Source of the DNA: Chloroflexota bacterium
Lineage (GTDB): Bacteria > Chloroflexota > Anaerolineae > B4-G1
Reading direction: 5' to 3'
Length of the DNA stretch: 64,000 bases
NCBI GenBank assembly: GCA_012514315.1
Contig: JAAZAN010000087.1
Location: 1 to 64,000, forward strand
A program made the translations under genes and the position numbers. Of this stretch, positions 8,686 through 15,498 are shown one piece after another; within the stretch, counting starts at the first letter, position 1, and the number at the start of each line of letters is the position of its first letter. Below the pieces are notes generated by a model that was not told the DNA's origin, ran no database searches, and worked only from the letters and a program-made list of their open reading frames with translations.

Positions 8686-8968
8686 CGATATCTGCGCACG
8701 GGAGGATGCACAAGTGGCATACCGTCTTCACTGAAAGACGAATACGAACGCCGGTCGTGGCGTCCCGCTTGCTTGCTCTAGCCGTGTGTGGTCACCTGAC
8801 TCGATCACCCTCTGAGCACGGACCTGATGATGAGGCGCCACGCCACCGGCGAAGACCGGTGGCGTTACTCTTCTCCTACCCCCGAGTCTCGTTCTCGTAT
8901 CTTCTGGAGATAGACTGTTCGCGCTTGACGCTTACTCCCTTGTTCTGTGTAACTGATCGGAGCTGACG
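8686..8968 (+). promoter_or_regulatory. Long structured leader RNA, candidate attenuator or riboswitch of unknown class
   Basis: The leader between the promoter and the first gene of the selenium operon contains a 10-bp terminator hairpin (8840-8865). An upstream segment, CCGGTCGTGGCGT (8751-8763), nearly copies the terminator's 3' arm. It can therefore pair with the 5' arm instead, apart from a three-base bulge. Small hairpins also occur, for example GTCTT...AAGAC near 8723-8739. Mutually exclusive pairings of this kind are typical of riboswitches and attenuators. No known aptamer was recognised (no B12, TPP, SAM, glycine or T-box core). A reading frame starting at ATG 8706 runs through it and could be a leader peptide, but nothing in it looks decisive. 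Confidence 0.5.
8840..8875 (+). terminator. Terminator hairpin inside the selenium-operon leader
   Basis: ACGCCACCGG (8840-8849), loop CGAAGA, CCGGTGGCGT (8856-8865), followed by a pyrimidine-rich TACTCTTCTCC tail. The stem is perfect; the U-run is imperfect. Position inside a leader suggests regulated termination. Confidence 0.6.
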
Positions 8969-10123
8969 ATGATCTATCTCGATAATGCCGCCACCTCCTG
9001 GCCCAAGCCCACTGATGTCGTGGACGCTATGGCCCGTTTCTTGAGTGAGGTCGGGGCAAATCCCGGGCGGGCTGGTCACCGGCTGGCTGTGGAGTCGGGG
9101 CGCATTGTCTATCGCGCTCGTGAACGAATTGCCGAATTGTTCAGCGCTCATGATCCCCTCCAAGTGGTCTTTGGACAGAACGTCACCGAGGGACTGAACC
9201 TGGCATTGCGCGGCTTGCTGCGGCCCGGTGATCATGTGGTTACCTCCAGTATGGAGCATAATTCAGTGATGCGCCCACTGCGACTATTGGAGCAAGCCGG
9301 TGTGTCAGTGACTGTGGTGCAATGCTCCTCGCAGGGAGAACTCGACCCCGGTGATGTCGAGGCGGCTATCCGCAGCGACACCAAGATGGTTGTCCTGAAC
9401 CATGCCTCAAACGTCACAGGCACGATTCTGCCCATTGGACAGGTGGGGAGAGTCGCGCGCGACCGCGGCGTGCTCTTTCTCGTTGATGCCGCGCAAACGG
9501 CTGGTGTATGCGAGATCGACATGCAGGCCGACAGGATTGATCTTCTGGCGTTCACCGGGCATAAGTCGCTGTATGGTCCGACGGGCACTGGTGGGCTTGT
9601 TGTCGGTGAGCGTGTTGACTTGACTCACTTCAGGCCGCTGAAACTCGGTGGCACCGGTAGTCGGTCGGAGTACGAACTGCAACCCGAATTCCTGCCCGAC
9701 ATGTTCGAGAGTGGGACGCCGAACGTGGTGGGACTGGCTGGGTTGGAGGCCGCTCTACAGTGGTTATCGTACCGTGGCGTGGAGAGCGTTCGTCGCCATG
9801 AAGTGGGCCTGGCTCAGTACCTGATCGACGGTCTCCTGGAGATTCCCGGCGTCACAGGGTATGGTGGTCTGAGGGCAGATTCCCAGACGGCTACCGTCTC
9901 GTTCAATATCGACGCGCTTGCGCCGTCGGAGGTTGGGCTACGCCTGGACGAGGAATATGGTATCATGTGCCGGGTCGGGCTGCATTGTTCGCCTGCAGCA
10001 CACAGGACAATCGGCACGTTCCCAGATGGGGCAGTGCGGTTTGGAATGGGGGTGTTCAATACGCAAGATCAAGTGGACATTGCGTTGATGGCGGTGCGAA
10101 CCCTGGCTAAGGCAGAGCGATGA
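8969..10123 (+). CDS. Class V aminotransferase-fold PLP enzyme, cysteine-desulfurase-like (selenium-trait type)
   Basis: 384 aa. N-terminal YLDNAATSWPKP and the PLP lysine Lys199 in TGHKSLYGPTGTGG place it among NifS/SufS-like fold-I enzymes. MCRVGLHCSPAAH gives the probable persulfide/perselenide cysteine Cys340 near the C-terminus. This subgroup (EF2568-like) is known to travel with selD, DUF3343 and yedF in genomes with labile-selenium molybdenum hydroxylases. It probably liberates sulfur or selenium from cysteine or selenocysteine for the pathway. CGGAGC lies before the ATG. The gene ends by overlapping the next by four bases (ATGA). Confidence 0.88.
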   Translation: MIYLDNAATSWPKPTDVVDAMARFLSEVGANPGRAGHRLAVESGRIVYRARERIAELFSAHDPLQVVFGQNVTEGLNLALRGLLRPGDHVVTSSMEHNSVMRPLRLLEQAGVSVTVVQCSSQGELDPGDVEAAIRSDTKMVVLNHASNVTGTILPIGQVGRVARDRGVLFLVDAAQTAGVCEIDMQADRIDLLAFTGHKSLYGPTGTGGLVVGERVDLTHFRPLKLGGTGSRSEYELQPEFLPDMFESGTPNVVGLAGLEAALQWLSYRGVESVRRHEVGLAQYLIDGLLEIPGVTGYGGLRADSQTATVSFNIDALAPSEVGLRLDEEYGIMCRVGLHCSPAAHRTIGTFPDGAVRFGMGVFNTQDQVDIALMAVRTLAKAER

Positions 10124-10347
10124 TCGAAGATCGATATGCGGTTATCCTGGTGTACGGGACAAGCCACGCGATACGAGCTGAGAAAGTGTTGCACCAAGCG
10201 GGCATAGCATCGAAGCTCATCCCGGTACCGCGTCATCTGAGCTCGAACTGTGGGGTGTGTTTGCGTATCGAACGGACGGATCAGGATCGTTCGCTCGACG
10301 CGCTCGTGACGGCCCAACTGCAGATCGAAGGGGTCCACGAGGTGTAG
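10120..10347 (+). CDS. DUF3343 small protein, putative Se/S carrier
   Basis: 75 aa, overlapping the aminotransferase stop by ATGA, so translationally coupled. Features of the family are an N-terminal strand-helix, the IPVPRHLSSNCGVCLRIE segment and its Cys-Gly-Val-Cys pair. DUF3343 proteins regularly accompany the class V aminotransferase in selenium-cofactor gene sets. The cysteine pair suggests a shuttle for sulfur or selenium, but no biochemical role is established to my knowledge. Confidence 0.8.
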   Translation: MIEDRYAVILVYGTSHAIRAEKVLHQAGIASKLIPVPRHLSSNCGVCLRIERTDQDRSLDALVTAQLQIEGVHEV

Positions 10348-10477
10348 TTTCCGTGCGGATGGACGTGAATCCCAGTAGTTGCGAGAGTGGACGCCAGACA
10401 TGTCGATGACAGGCAGAATGCTCCAGCTCGGGTATTGTGGCTCTGACCTGTGACTATCACAAATCAGGATGGTTCAG

Positions 10478-11239
10478 ATGAGACTCAAGTGCATCGGGTG
10501 TGAGGCGCTTGCACGACCAGTGTATCTATGTGCAGCGCAGTCGCCCCATATCGTCGACGTTGAGTTGTTTCGACTGGGGCTGCATGCTGATCCTGCTGAC
10601 CTCCGCGCCAGGCTTCAGGAACGGATCGCAGCAACATCGAGTCAGGGATATGAGGCGATCGTTATGGCTTACGGTCTGTGTGGCAAAGCCACGCACGGTC
10701 TGCAGGCCGTCGATATCCCAATCGTCATCCCTAGAGCTCACGACTGTATCACGTTGTTCCTGGGTGACCGAGGGCGTTACCGGGAGGAGTTTGACACGTG
10801 TCCAGGGACTTATTGGTACGCGCTGGATTACATCGAACGTCGGGAGGGTTCAGGTACCGCACTATCTCTCGGATCGGGTGTGGAGTCTGATCTGCCTTCT
10901 GTGTACGACGAGTATGTGGCGAAGTACGGGAAGGACAATGCCGACTATCTGATGGAGATAATGGGCGCCTGGCAGCAACACTACCAGCGGGCTGTCTTCA
11001 TCGATATGGGCATTGGCGATGGTCACGAGGTTGAAAGAGAAGCTCAGGAGGAAGCAACCAGGCGCGGGTGGGCCTACGAACGAGTCGAAGGGAACCTGGT
11101 CTTGATCCGGCGGCTAATCATGGGAGACTGGGGACCGGACTTCCTGACCGTGCAGCCCGGCCAGCGAATCGGGATGACATATGGGCACGACGTGATGGTC
11201 GGTATAGATCCTGTGAGGGTTGGCGATGGAGGGCGCTAG
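10478..11239 (+). CDS. DUF1638 family protein
   Basis: 253 aa from ATG 10478 (AGGATGG upstream); an in-frame ATG at 10469 would add three residues. It begins RLKCIGCEALARP. A Cys-x2-Cys, later YGLCGKATHG, and IPRAHDCITLFLGDRGRY are the DUF1638 landmarks; several cysteines and histidines are well placed for metal binding. DUF1638 proteins often occur beside corrinoid methyltransferase genes in methanogens and acetogens. Here one lies inside a selenium gene set, and its 3' end overlaps yedF. Function is unknown. I infer a role in selenium or corrinoid handling only from position. Confidence 0.75.
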   Translation: MRLKCIGCEALARPVYLCAAQSPHIVDVELFRLGLHADPADLRARLQERIAATSSQGYEAIVMAYGLCGKATHGLQAVDIPIVIPRAHDCITLFLGDRGRYREEFDTCPGTYWYALDYIERREGSGTALSLGSGVESDLPSVYDEYVAKYGKDNADYLMEIMGAWQQHYQRAVFIDMGIGDGHEVEREAQEEATRRGWAYERVEGNLVLIRRLIMGDWGPDFLTVQPGQRIGMTYGHDVMVGIDPVRVGDGGR

Positions 11240-11825
11240 GACCGTTGACGCACGGGGTCTGCCGTGTCCCCAGCCTGTCATTCTCACTCGCAGTGCACTG
11301 AGGGAGTTTGACCAGGTAGTGACCATTGTCGATAGCGAGACATCACAACATAATGTGACCCGGATGGCGGAGAAGGCGGGATACACAGTGGTGGTCGAGA
11401 AACATCACGATGGAATTGCTCTGCTCATCAGCAGAGGCGAGACAGCTCACGCGGAGTCGTGTGAGGCAGTGCTACAGACACCGTTGACCGGACCGCTGGT
11501 TCTGCTGGCGCCGTGCGAATCTATGGGGCGGGGGGACGACGAGCTTGGCCATATTCTCATCCGTGCTTTCCTGCACGCGTTGGGGGAAGTGGAGCCTGTG
11601 CCAGACACCCTCATCTTCATCAACAGCGGTGTTAGGCTGACGATTGCGGGCTCTCCAATTCTTGAGGATCTGAGAGGGCTGCACGACCAGGGTGTCGAGA
11701 TCCTGGTGTGTGGCACCTGTCTGAAGCACTATGAACTGGCCAACGAGATCGCGGTGGGAGAGATCTCGAACATGTACGCTATCGCTGAGACGATGCTAAG
11801 GGCTGGCAAGGTCGTCAGTCTCTAG
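11226..11825 (+). CDS. yedF: YedF, TusA-like plus DsrE-like selenium-metabolism protein
   Basis: 199 aa. Residues 1-75 form a TusA/SirA-like domain with the persulfide-carrier motif DARGLPCPQPV (Cys14). About 95-199 is a DsrE-like domain (LLAPCESMGRGDDELGHIL, VEILVCGTCLKHY). This two-domain form is the version associated with selenium metabolism, where it may carry reduced selenium to SelD or to a molybdenum-hydroxylase cofactor. Start ATG 11226 has GAGGG six bases upstream. It lies inside the last codons of the DUF1638 gene, a 14-base overlap. Confidence 0.88.
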   Translation: MEGARTVDARGLPCPQPVILTRSALREFDQVVTIVDSETSQHNVTRMAEKAGYTVVVEKHHDGIALLISRGETAHAESCEAVLQTPLTGPLVLLAPCESMGRGDDELGHILIRAFLHALGEVEPVPDTLIFINSGVRLTIAGSPILEDLRGLHDQGVEILVCGTCLKHYELANEIAVGEISNMYAIAETMLRAGKVVSL

Positions 11826-11882
11826 GACGCGTGCTGTCCTCGAAGGGTGATATCTTCTCTGCGTTAGTATGGGAGAATGGTT

Positions 11883-12938
11883 ATGTCGGACAAACCGGTG
11901 CGCCTGACCGCTCTGACGACAGCCGCCGGCTGAGCGGCGAAAATGGGTCCTGAGACCCTGGCGCAGGTGCTGCGCCCACTACAGTGCTTATTTTCTGCGG
12001 AACAGTATCCCGACCTCCTGGTTGGTCTCGAGGTGAGTGACGACGCGGCTGTGTACCGAGTCAGTGACGAGGTCGCCGTGATACAGACGCTGGATTTCTT
12101 CACGCCGGTTGTCGATGACCCGTACGACTACGGAGCCATCGCTGCCGCGAATGCGGTTAGCGATGTGTACGCTATGGGTGGTGAGGTCGCTCTCGCACTG
12201 AATATCTGCGGCTTCCCCCCCGATCTGCCTCCGGAGGTCATCAGTGAAATCCTGCGAGGGGGTGCGGAGAAGATTCGTGAAGCCGGCGGGGTGCTGGCCG
12301 GTGGCCACACGATAGATGACAAGGAACCGAAGTACGGCATGTCTGTGATGGGCCTGATCCATCCGGATCGGGTGCTGACCAAGGCCGGTGCGCGTTCGGG
12401 GGATGCGCTTATCCTGACCAAACCACTTGGTGTGGGAATCATCACGACGGCTGCGAAGGCTGATGCTGCCGAACCCGACCACCTGGCCAAGGCAGTGGCC
12501 AGTATGAAGACGCTTAACCGGCAGGCAGCGCGTCTTGCGCAGCAGATTGGCATCCACGCGTGCACCGACATCACGGGGTTTGCACTACTCGGTCACGCCT
12601 GCGAGGTGGCGCAGAAAAGCGGTGTCAAGATACGGATCTACGCGGACCGGCTACCGTTTGTCGACGGCGCCCGTGGGTATGCTGACCAGTGGCTGTTCCC
12701 TGGAGGGACGTGCAACAATGAGCGCGCCTACCAGCACGCCGTGCGTTTTGATCCAGAGATCGAAGAGGAACTGCAGCAACTGATGTACACGCCGGAGACT
12801 TCCGGTGGGTTGCTCATCTCGGTCTCGGGGGAGAAGCTGTCAGCGCTGACCGATCTCTTCTCAGCCGCTGGTCATCCCTGCTGGATCATTGGTGAGGTGC
12901 TGGAGGGCGCCGGCGTCCGGGTCACTGAGGGCGGGTAG
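11883..12938 (+). CDS. selD: Selenide, water dikinase (SelD), selenocysteine-containing
   Basis: 351 aa when the TGA at 11931-11933 is read as selenocysteine. The N-terminus reads MSDKPVRLTALTTAAGUAAK, putting Sec17 and Lys20 exactly at the catalytic Cys17/Lys20 pair of E. coli SelD. The enzyme makes selenophosphate from selenide and ATP. ATG 11883 has GGGAG seven bases upstream; an automatic start at ATG 11943 would cut off the active site. Downstream motifs include DDAAVY, NAVSDVYAMGG, AGGHTIDD and DITGFALLGH, all standard. A hairpin after the TGA may be the SECIS. The 3' end overlaps the convergent DUF1385 gene by 78 bases. Confidence 0.93.
11934..11980 (+). promoter_or_regulatory. Candidate bacterial SECIS element in selD
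   Basis: Two hairpins directly follow the in-frame TGA. The first is GGGTC-CTGA-GACCC (11945-11958). The second is GGCGCAG-GTG-CTGCGCC (11960-11976), whose G-containing loop lies about 33 bases after the TGA. Bacterial SECIS elements have a loop with a guanine 16-37 bases past the UGA, so the second hairpin fits. The exact active structure was not computed. Confidence 0.55.
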
Positions 12939-13832
12939 CTGCGCCTCGAGCGTGTTATCTTCCAGGACCCCCTCGGCCTGGAGGACGGTCCTCAACGCTG
13001 TGATGGCTACTTCGATCATTGAATCATCGGGCTCTCGAGTGCTGAGGCGCTGCAGTCCCAGGTTGGGGGCGATAAGCACCTGCATCCAGCGATGATGCGC
13101 CAGGCGGGCGGTCAGCCGCAGATACTCGTACGCTAATCCAGCGATAGCGGGCAACAGAAGGATCCGGCTGATCACGCGCCATCCCAGCGGCAGGCCACTC
13201 AGTGGTGCGAACGCGATGACCGATACAACGACCAGCGTGAGCAGGAACGCGGTTCCACACCGGGCATGGGCAGTTGAGAAAGACCTGACTTGTTCAACAC
13301 TGAGGTCGGTACCCGCCTCGTACGCATTAATCGTCTTGTGCTCGGCGCCATGGTAGGCGAATACGCGTTGGATATCTGGCAGTCGTCCGACCGCCCAGAT
13401 GTAGCCTACAACGAGGACCAGCCGGACGATGCCCTCCAGCAGGCTGCTCATCCAGCCCGAGTGAATGTGGGAGGTCAGCAAGCCGATCAGGAATGACGGA
13501 AGTACCATGAACAATCCTACACCCAGAGCGACTCCGAGGAACGCTGTGCCCCACGTCACGGGCCCGCTGAACGAGGCTTCGTCCCCCACTGCCACATCGG
13601 CGGACATGAACAGAGCCTTCATACCGAGCCCCAGTGAGTCCCACAACGAGACCAGGCCTCGGACAAACGGGATGCGGCTTGGGAATCCCCGGTAGAGCAG
13701 CTCGTTGAGAGGCTCTGACTCGACGACGATGTGCCCTTCGGGGTTACGCACGGCGACCGCAACTGTGCGAGATCCGCGCATCATCACGCCTTCGATGACT
13801 GCCTGCCCACCGTAGTTGAATGGTCTTCCCAC
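12861..13832 (-). CDS. DUF1385 membrane protein
   Basis: 323 aa from GTG 13832, which has GGAAGGAG upstream and overlaps the preceding stop as TAGTG. The family signatures are clear: NYGGQAVIEGVMMRG at the N-terminus, and YHGAEHKTINAYEAG with HARCGTAF in the middle. Four or five membrane helices lie around 85-110, 125-150, 205-225 and 235-255. DUF1385 proteins are widespread in Chloroflexota and Firmicutes, often near prfA or hemK; their function is not established. Here it ends a minus-strand run of glycosyltransferases and a phosphonate-type transporter. About 60 C-terminal residues extend past the usual domain, and the last 78 bases overlap selD. Confidence 0.85.
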   Translation of the reverse strand: MGRPFNYGGQAVIEGVMMRGSRTVAVAVRNPEGHIVVESEPLNELLYRGFPSRIPFVRGLVSLWDSLGLGMKALFMSADVAVGDEASFSGPVTWGTAFLGVALGVGLFMVLPSFLIGLLTSHIHSGWMSSLLEGIVRLVLVVGYIWAVGRLPDIQRVFAYHGAEHKTINAYEAGTDLSVEQVRSFSTAHARCGTAFLLTLVVVSVIAFAPLSGLPLGWRVISRILLLPAIAGLAYEYLRLTARLAHHRWMQVLIAPNLGLQRLSTREPDDSMIEVAITALRTVLQAEGVLEDNTLEAQLPALSDPDAGALQHLTNDPAGMTSG

Positions 13833-14581
13833 TAGATGCTCCTTCCCTCGATTAGTTCGGCGACTCGTTGGTACTTGCGCATTTCGTAGTAGCCCATCAG
13901 GGTGCACAAGCGTAGGCCGTGCAGGCCGTCACGGTAGCCCTTCAGCGTGATGAGACGCCACCAGAAATGGCGAAGGGCCTGGAGATATGGTGTGACCCGA
14001 CGAGGCCGGGCGCCCTCATTGTAGAGAATCTCCGCATCATATGCATTATACCGTTTCTGACGTGCGTGGAAATCAGCGGGATTGGAGTAGTTGTTGTGGA
14101 TTAATGGACTCTTCAGATACCCTATCGCGCCATCCACCACGGCAATCTCATGCACAGGTCGTTCCCATCGGACGCGTCCACGACGTAGCAGGCGGGTCTG
14201 GTAGTCTGGGTACCACCCACCACCCCGGGTCAGACGCCCAAAGATGTAGTTGTGGCGGGGCACAGCCCACGCGGCCTCGGGGCGAGATCCATCAGTGACC
14301 GTACGGACCTCCGTAGCGAGATCGGGTGTGGCGCGCTCGTCCGCGTCGACGAACAGAATCCAATCCGCCGACACTCGCTCCAATGCAACGTTATGCTGTT
14401 CAGCGTAGTTCTGGAAGGGGTGCTGGAATACCTCAGCCCCTGCGCGACGAGCAAGTTCAACGGTGCAGTCGTTGCTGAAGGAGTCGACGATGACACGATG
14501 ATCAGCCCACGCCAGGCTAGCCAGACACGCCTCGATGTTATCCTCTTCGTTCAGAGTCAGAACGACGGCTGTGACATTCAT
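13832..14581 (-). CDS. Glycosyltransferase family 2 (WaaE/KdtX-like)
   Basis: 249 aa. The N-terminus VTAVVLTLNEEDNIEACL, the WILFVDADER DxD motif (about 80) and GGGWYPDYQTRL place it with small GT2 enzymes that add glucose or heptose to lipopolysaccharide cores, though its acceptor here is unknown. The start ATG overlaps the upstream gene's stop (ATGA) and its own stop overlaps the DUF1385 start, so all three are translationally linked. No membrane helix is evident; it should work on the cytoplasmic face of the membrane. Confidence 0.87.
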   Translation of the reverse strand: MNVTAVVLTLNEEDNIEACLASLAWADHRVIVDSFSNDCTVELARRAGAEVFQHPFQNYAEQHNVALERVSADWILFVDADERATPDLATEVRTVTDGSRPEAAWAVPRHNYIFGRLTRGGGWYPDYQTRLLRRGRVRWERPVHEIAVVDGAIGYLKSPLIHNNYSNPADFHARQKRYNAYDAEILYNEGARPRRVTPYLQALRHFWWRLITLKGYRDGLHGLRLCTLMGYYEMRKYQRVAELIEGRSI

Positions 14582-15492
14582 GTCGGAGTGTCCCACGCCG
14601 AGATCACCTGTCTGCAGGCCTCAGCCATCTCAGGCGTGGCGCGCCGCGCCCGATGGCTCATAGTCCGCACAACCATGGCTCTGGCGAGAGCGTACACCGC
14701 GGAGTGATGATGCCGTCTGTACAACAAAGCCCGGCTTGTCCACAGGCGAATGAAGGAGGCAACGGGTACTTGAGACGAGGATTGGCCTCCGTAGTGAATT
14801 ACCCTGGCCGTGGGTACACAGAGAGCTCTCCAGCCTGCCTTTCGCATCCGCCAGCACCAATCGATCTCCTCGCAGTACATGTGGAATCTCTCGTCCCACG
14901 GGCCGACATCTTCTATGGCAGCCCCTCGAACCATCATAGAGGCGCCCAGTGGGTGATCAACGGCGAAGGCCGCGTCGTTAGCATAGAGTTTGCTGGAATA
15001 CCGTCCATTGAGAGGGGTGTCATACAGACGTGCTGGCAGGGGGTAAAGCTCGAACGCCAACTGGAACAGCCCAGGAAATCGGAAGGCTCCGTGCTGGAGC
15101 GAACCATCCGGATTGAGTAACCTGGCGCCAACAACCCCAACATCCTCGTTCAACGTCAGGCTATGCAACAGCGCTGATGTCGCACCGGGAAGCACCCGTG
15201 TATCAGGATTGAGGAACCAGACCGCATCAACGCGATCCTGGCCTTGCTGGATTCTGGATAGCGCCAGGTTGTTGCCGGCCACGAATCCCAGGTTGTCTGT
15301 GCTGGCGATCAAGCGACACCGGGGGAACTCACGTGCCACTATCTCTGGCGTACCGTCATCGGAGGCGTTGTCCACTACCCAAACCTCTGCCTCCGTTGTT
15401 GAACCCTCAAGATCGGCGTAGAGTGATGCCAGGCAAGCGCGCAGCAGAGCGCACACGTTCCAACTGACGATCACGATGGCCAGCTGTTCCAT
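14578..15492 (-). CDS. Glycosyltransferase family 2 (rhamnosyltransferase-like)
   Basis: 304 aa. It opens LAIVIVSWNVCALLRACL, contains VDNASDDGTPEI and the DxD-like FLNPDTRV, and has GASMMVRGAAIEDVGPWDE plus YCEEIDWCWRM. This pattern is standard for rhamnosyl- and related GT2 transferases that build surface glycans from nucleotide sugars. ATG 15492 begins seven bases after the phnE stop. Unexpectedly, it follows a transporter gene set, so the cluster may export or modify a phosphonate-containing glycan, or the genes may simply share transcription. Confidence 0.87.
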   Translation of the reverse strand: MEQLAIVIVSWNVCALLRACLASLYADLEGSTTEAEVWVVDNASDDGTPEIVAREFPRCRLIASTDNLGFVAGNNLALSRIQQGQDRVDAVWFLNPDTRVLPGATSALLHSLTLNEDVGVVGARLLNPDGSLQHGAFRFPGLFQLAFELYPLPARLYDTPLNGRYSSKLYANDAAFAVDHPLGASMMVRGAAIEDVGPWDERFHMYCEEIDWCWRMRKAGWRALCVPTARVIHYGGQSSSQVPVASFIRLWTSRALLYRRHHHSAVYALARAMVVRTMSHRARRATPEMAEACRQVISAWDTPT

Positions 15493-15498
15493 CAATCT

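Noticed and set aside
8686-8866. A tRNA-Sec gene near the selenium genes
   Set aside because: TCA triplets occur but no acceptor stem, anticodon arm of seven-base loop, or CCA end could be assembled. No tRNA was seen elsewhere in the window either.
8686-8868. A T-box, TPP, SAM, glycine or second cobalamin riboswitch in the leader
   Set aside because: None of their conserved cores is present; only the terminator/antiterminator logic is seen.
8670-8966. A 98-codon open frame spanning the selenium-operon leader and ending two bases before the aminotransferase
   Set aside because: It covers the promoter -10 and terminator hairpin, has no family likeness, and is better explained as a structured leader. 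A shorter leader peptide from ATG 8706 remains possible.
12128-12574. Long antisense frames opposite selD (12128-12574 and 11988-12557)
   Set aside because: They mirror codon periodicity of selD, lack ribosome sites and show no domain.
11943-12938. selD starting at ATG 11943
   Set aside because: This start would remove the catalytic residue and lysine; upstream in-frame sequence through TGA matches SelD exactly.
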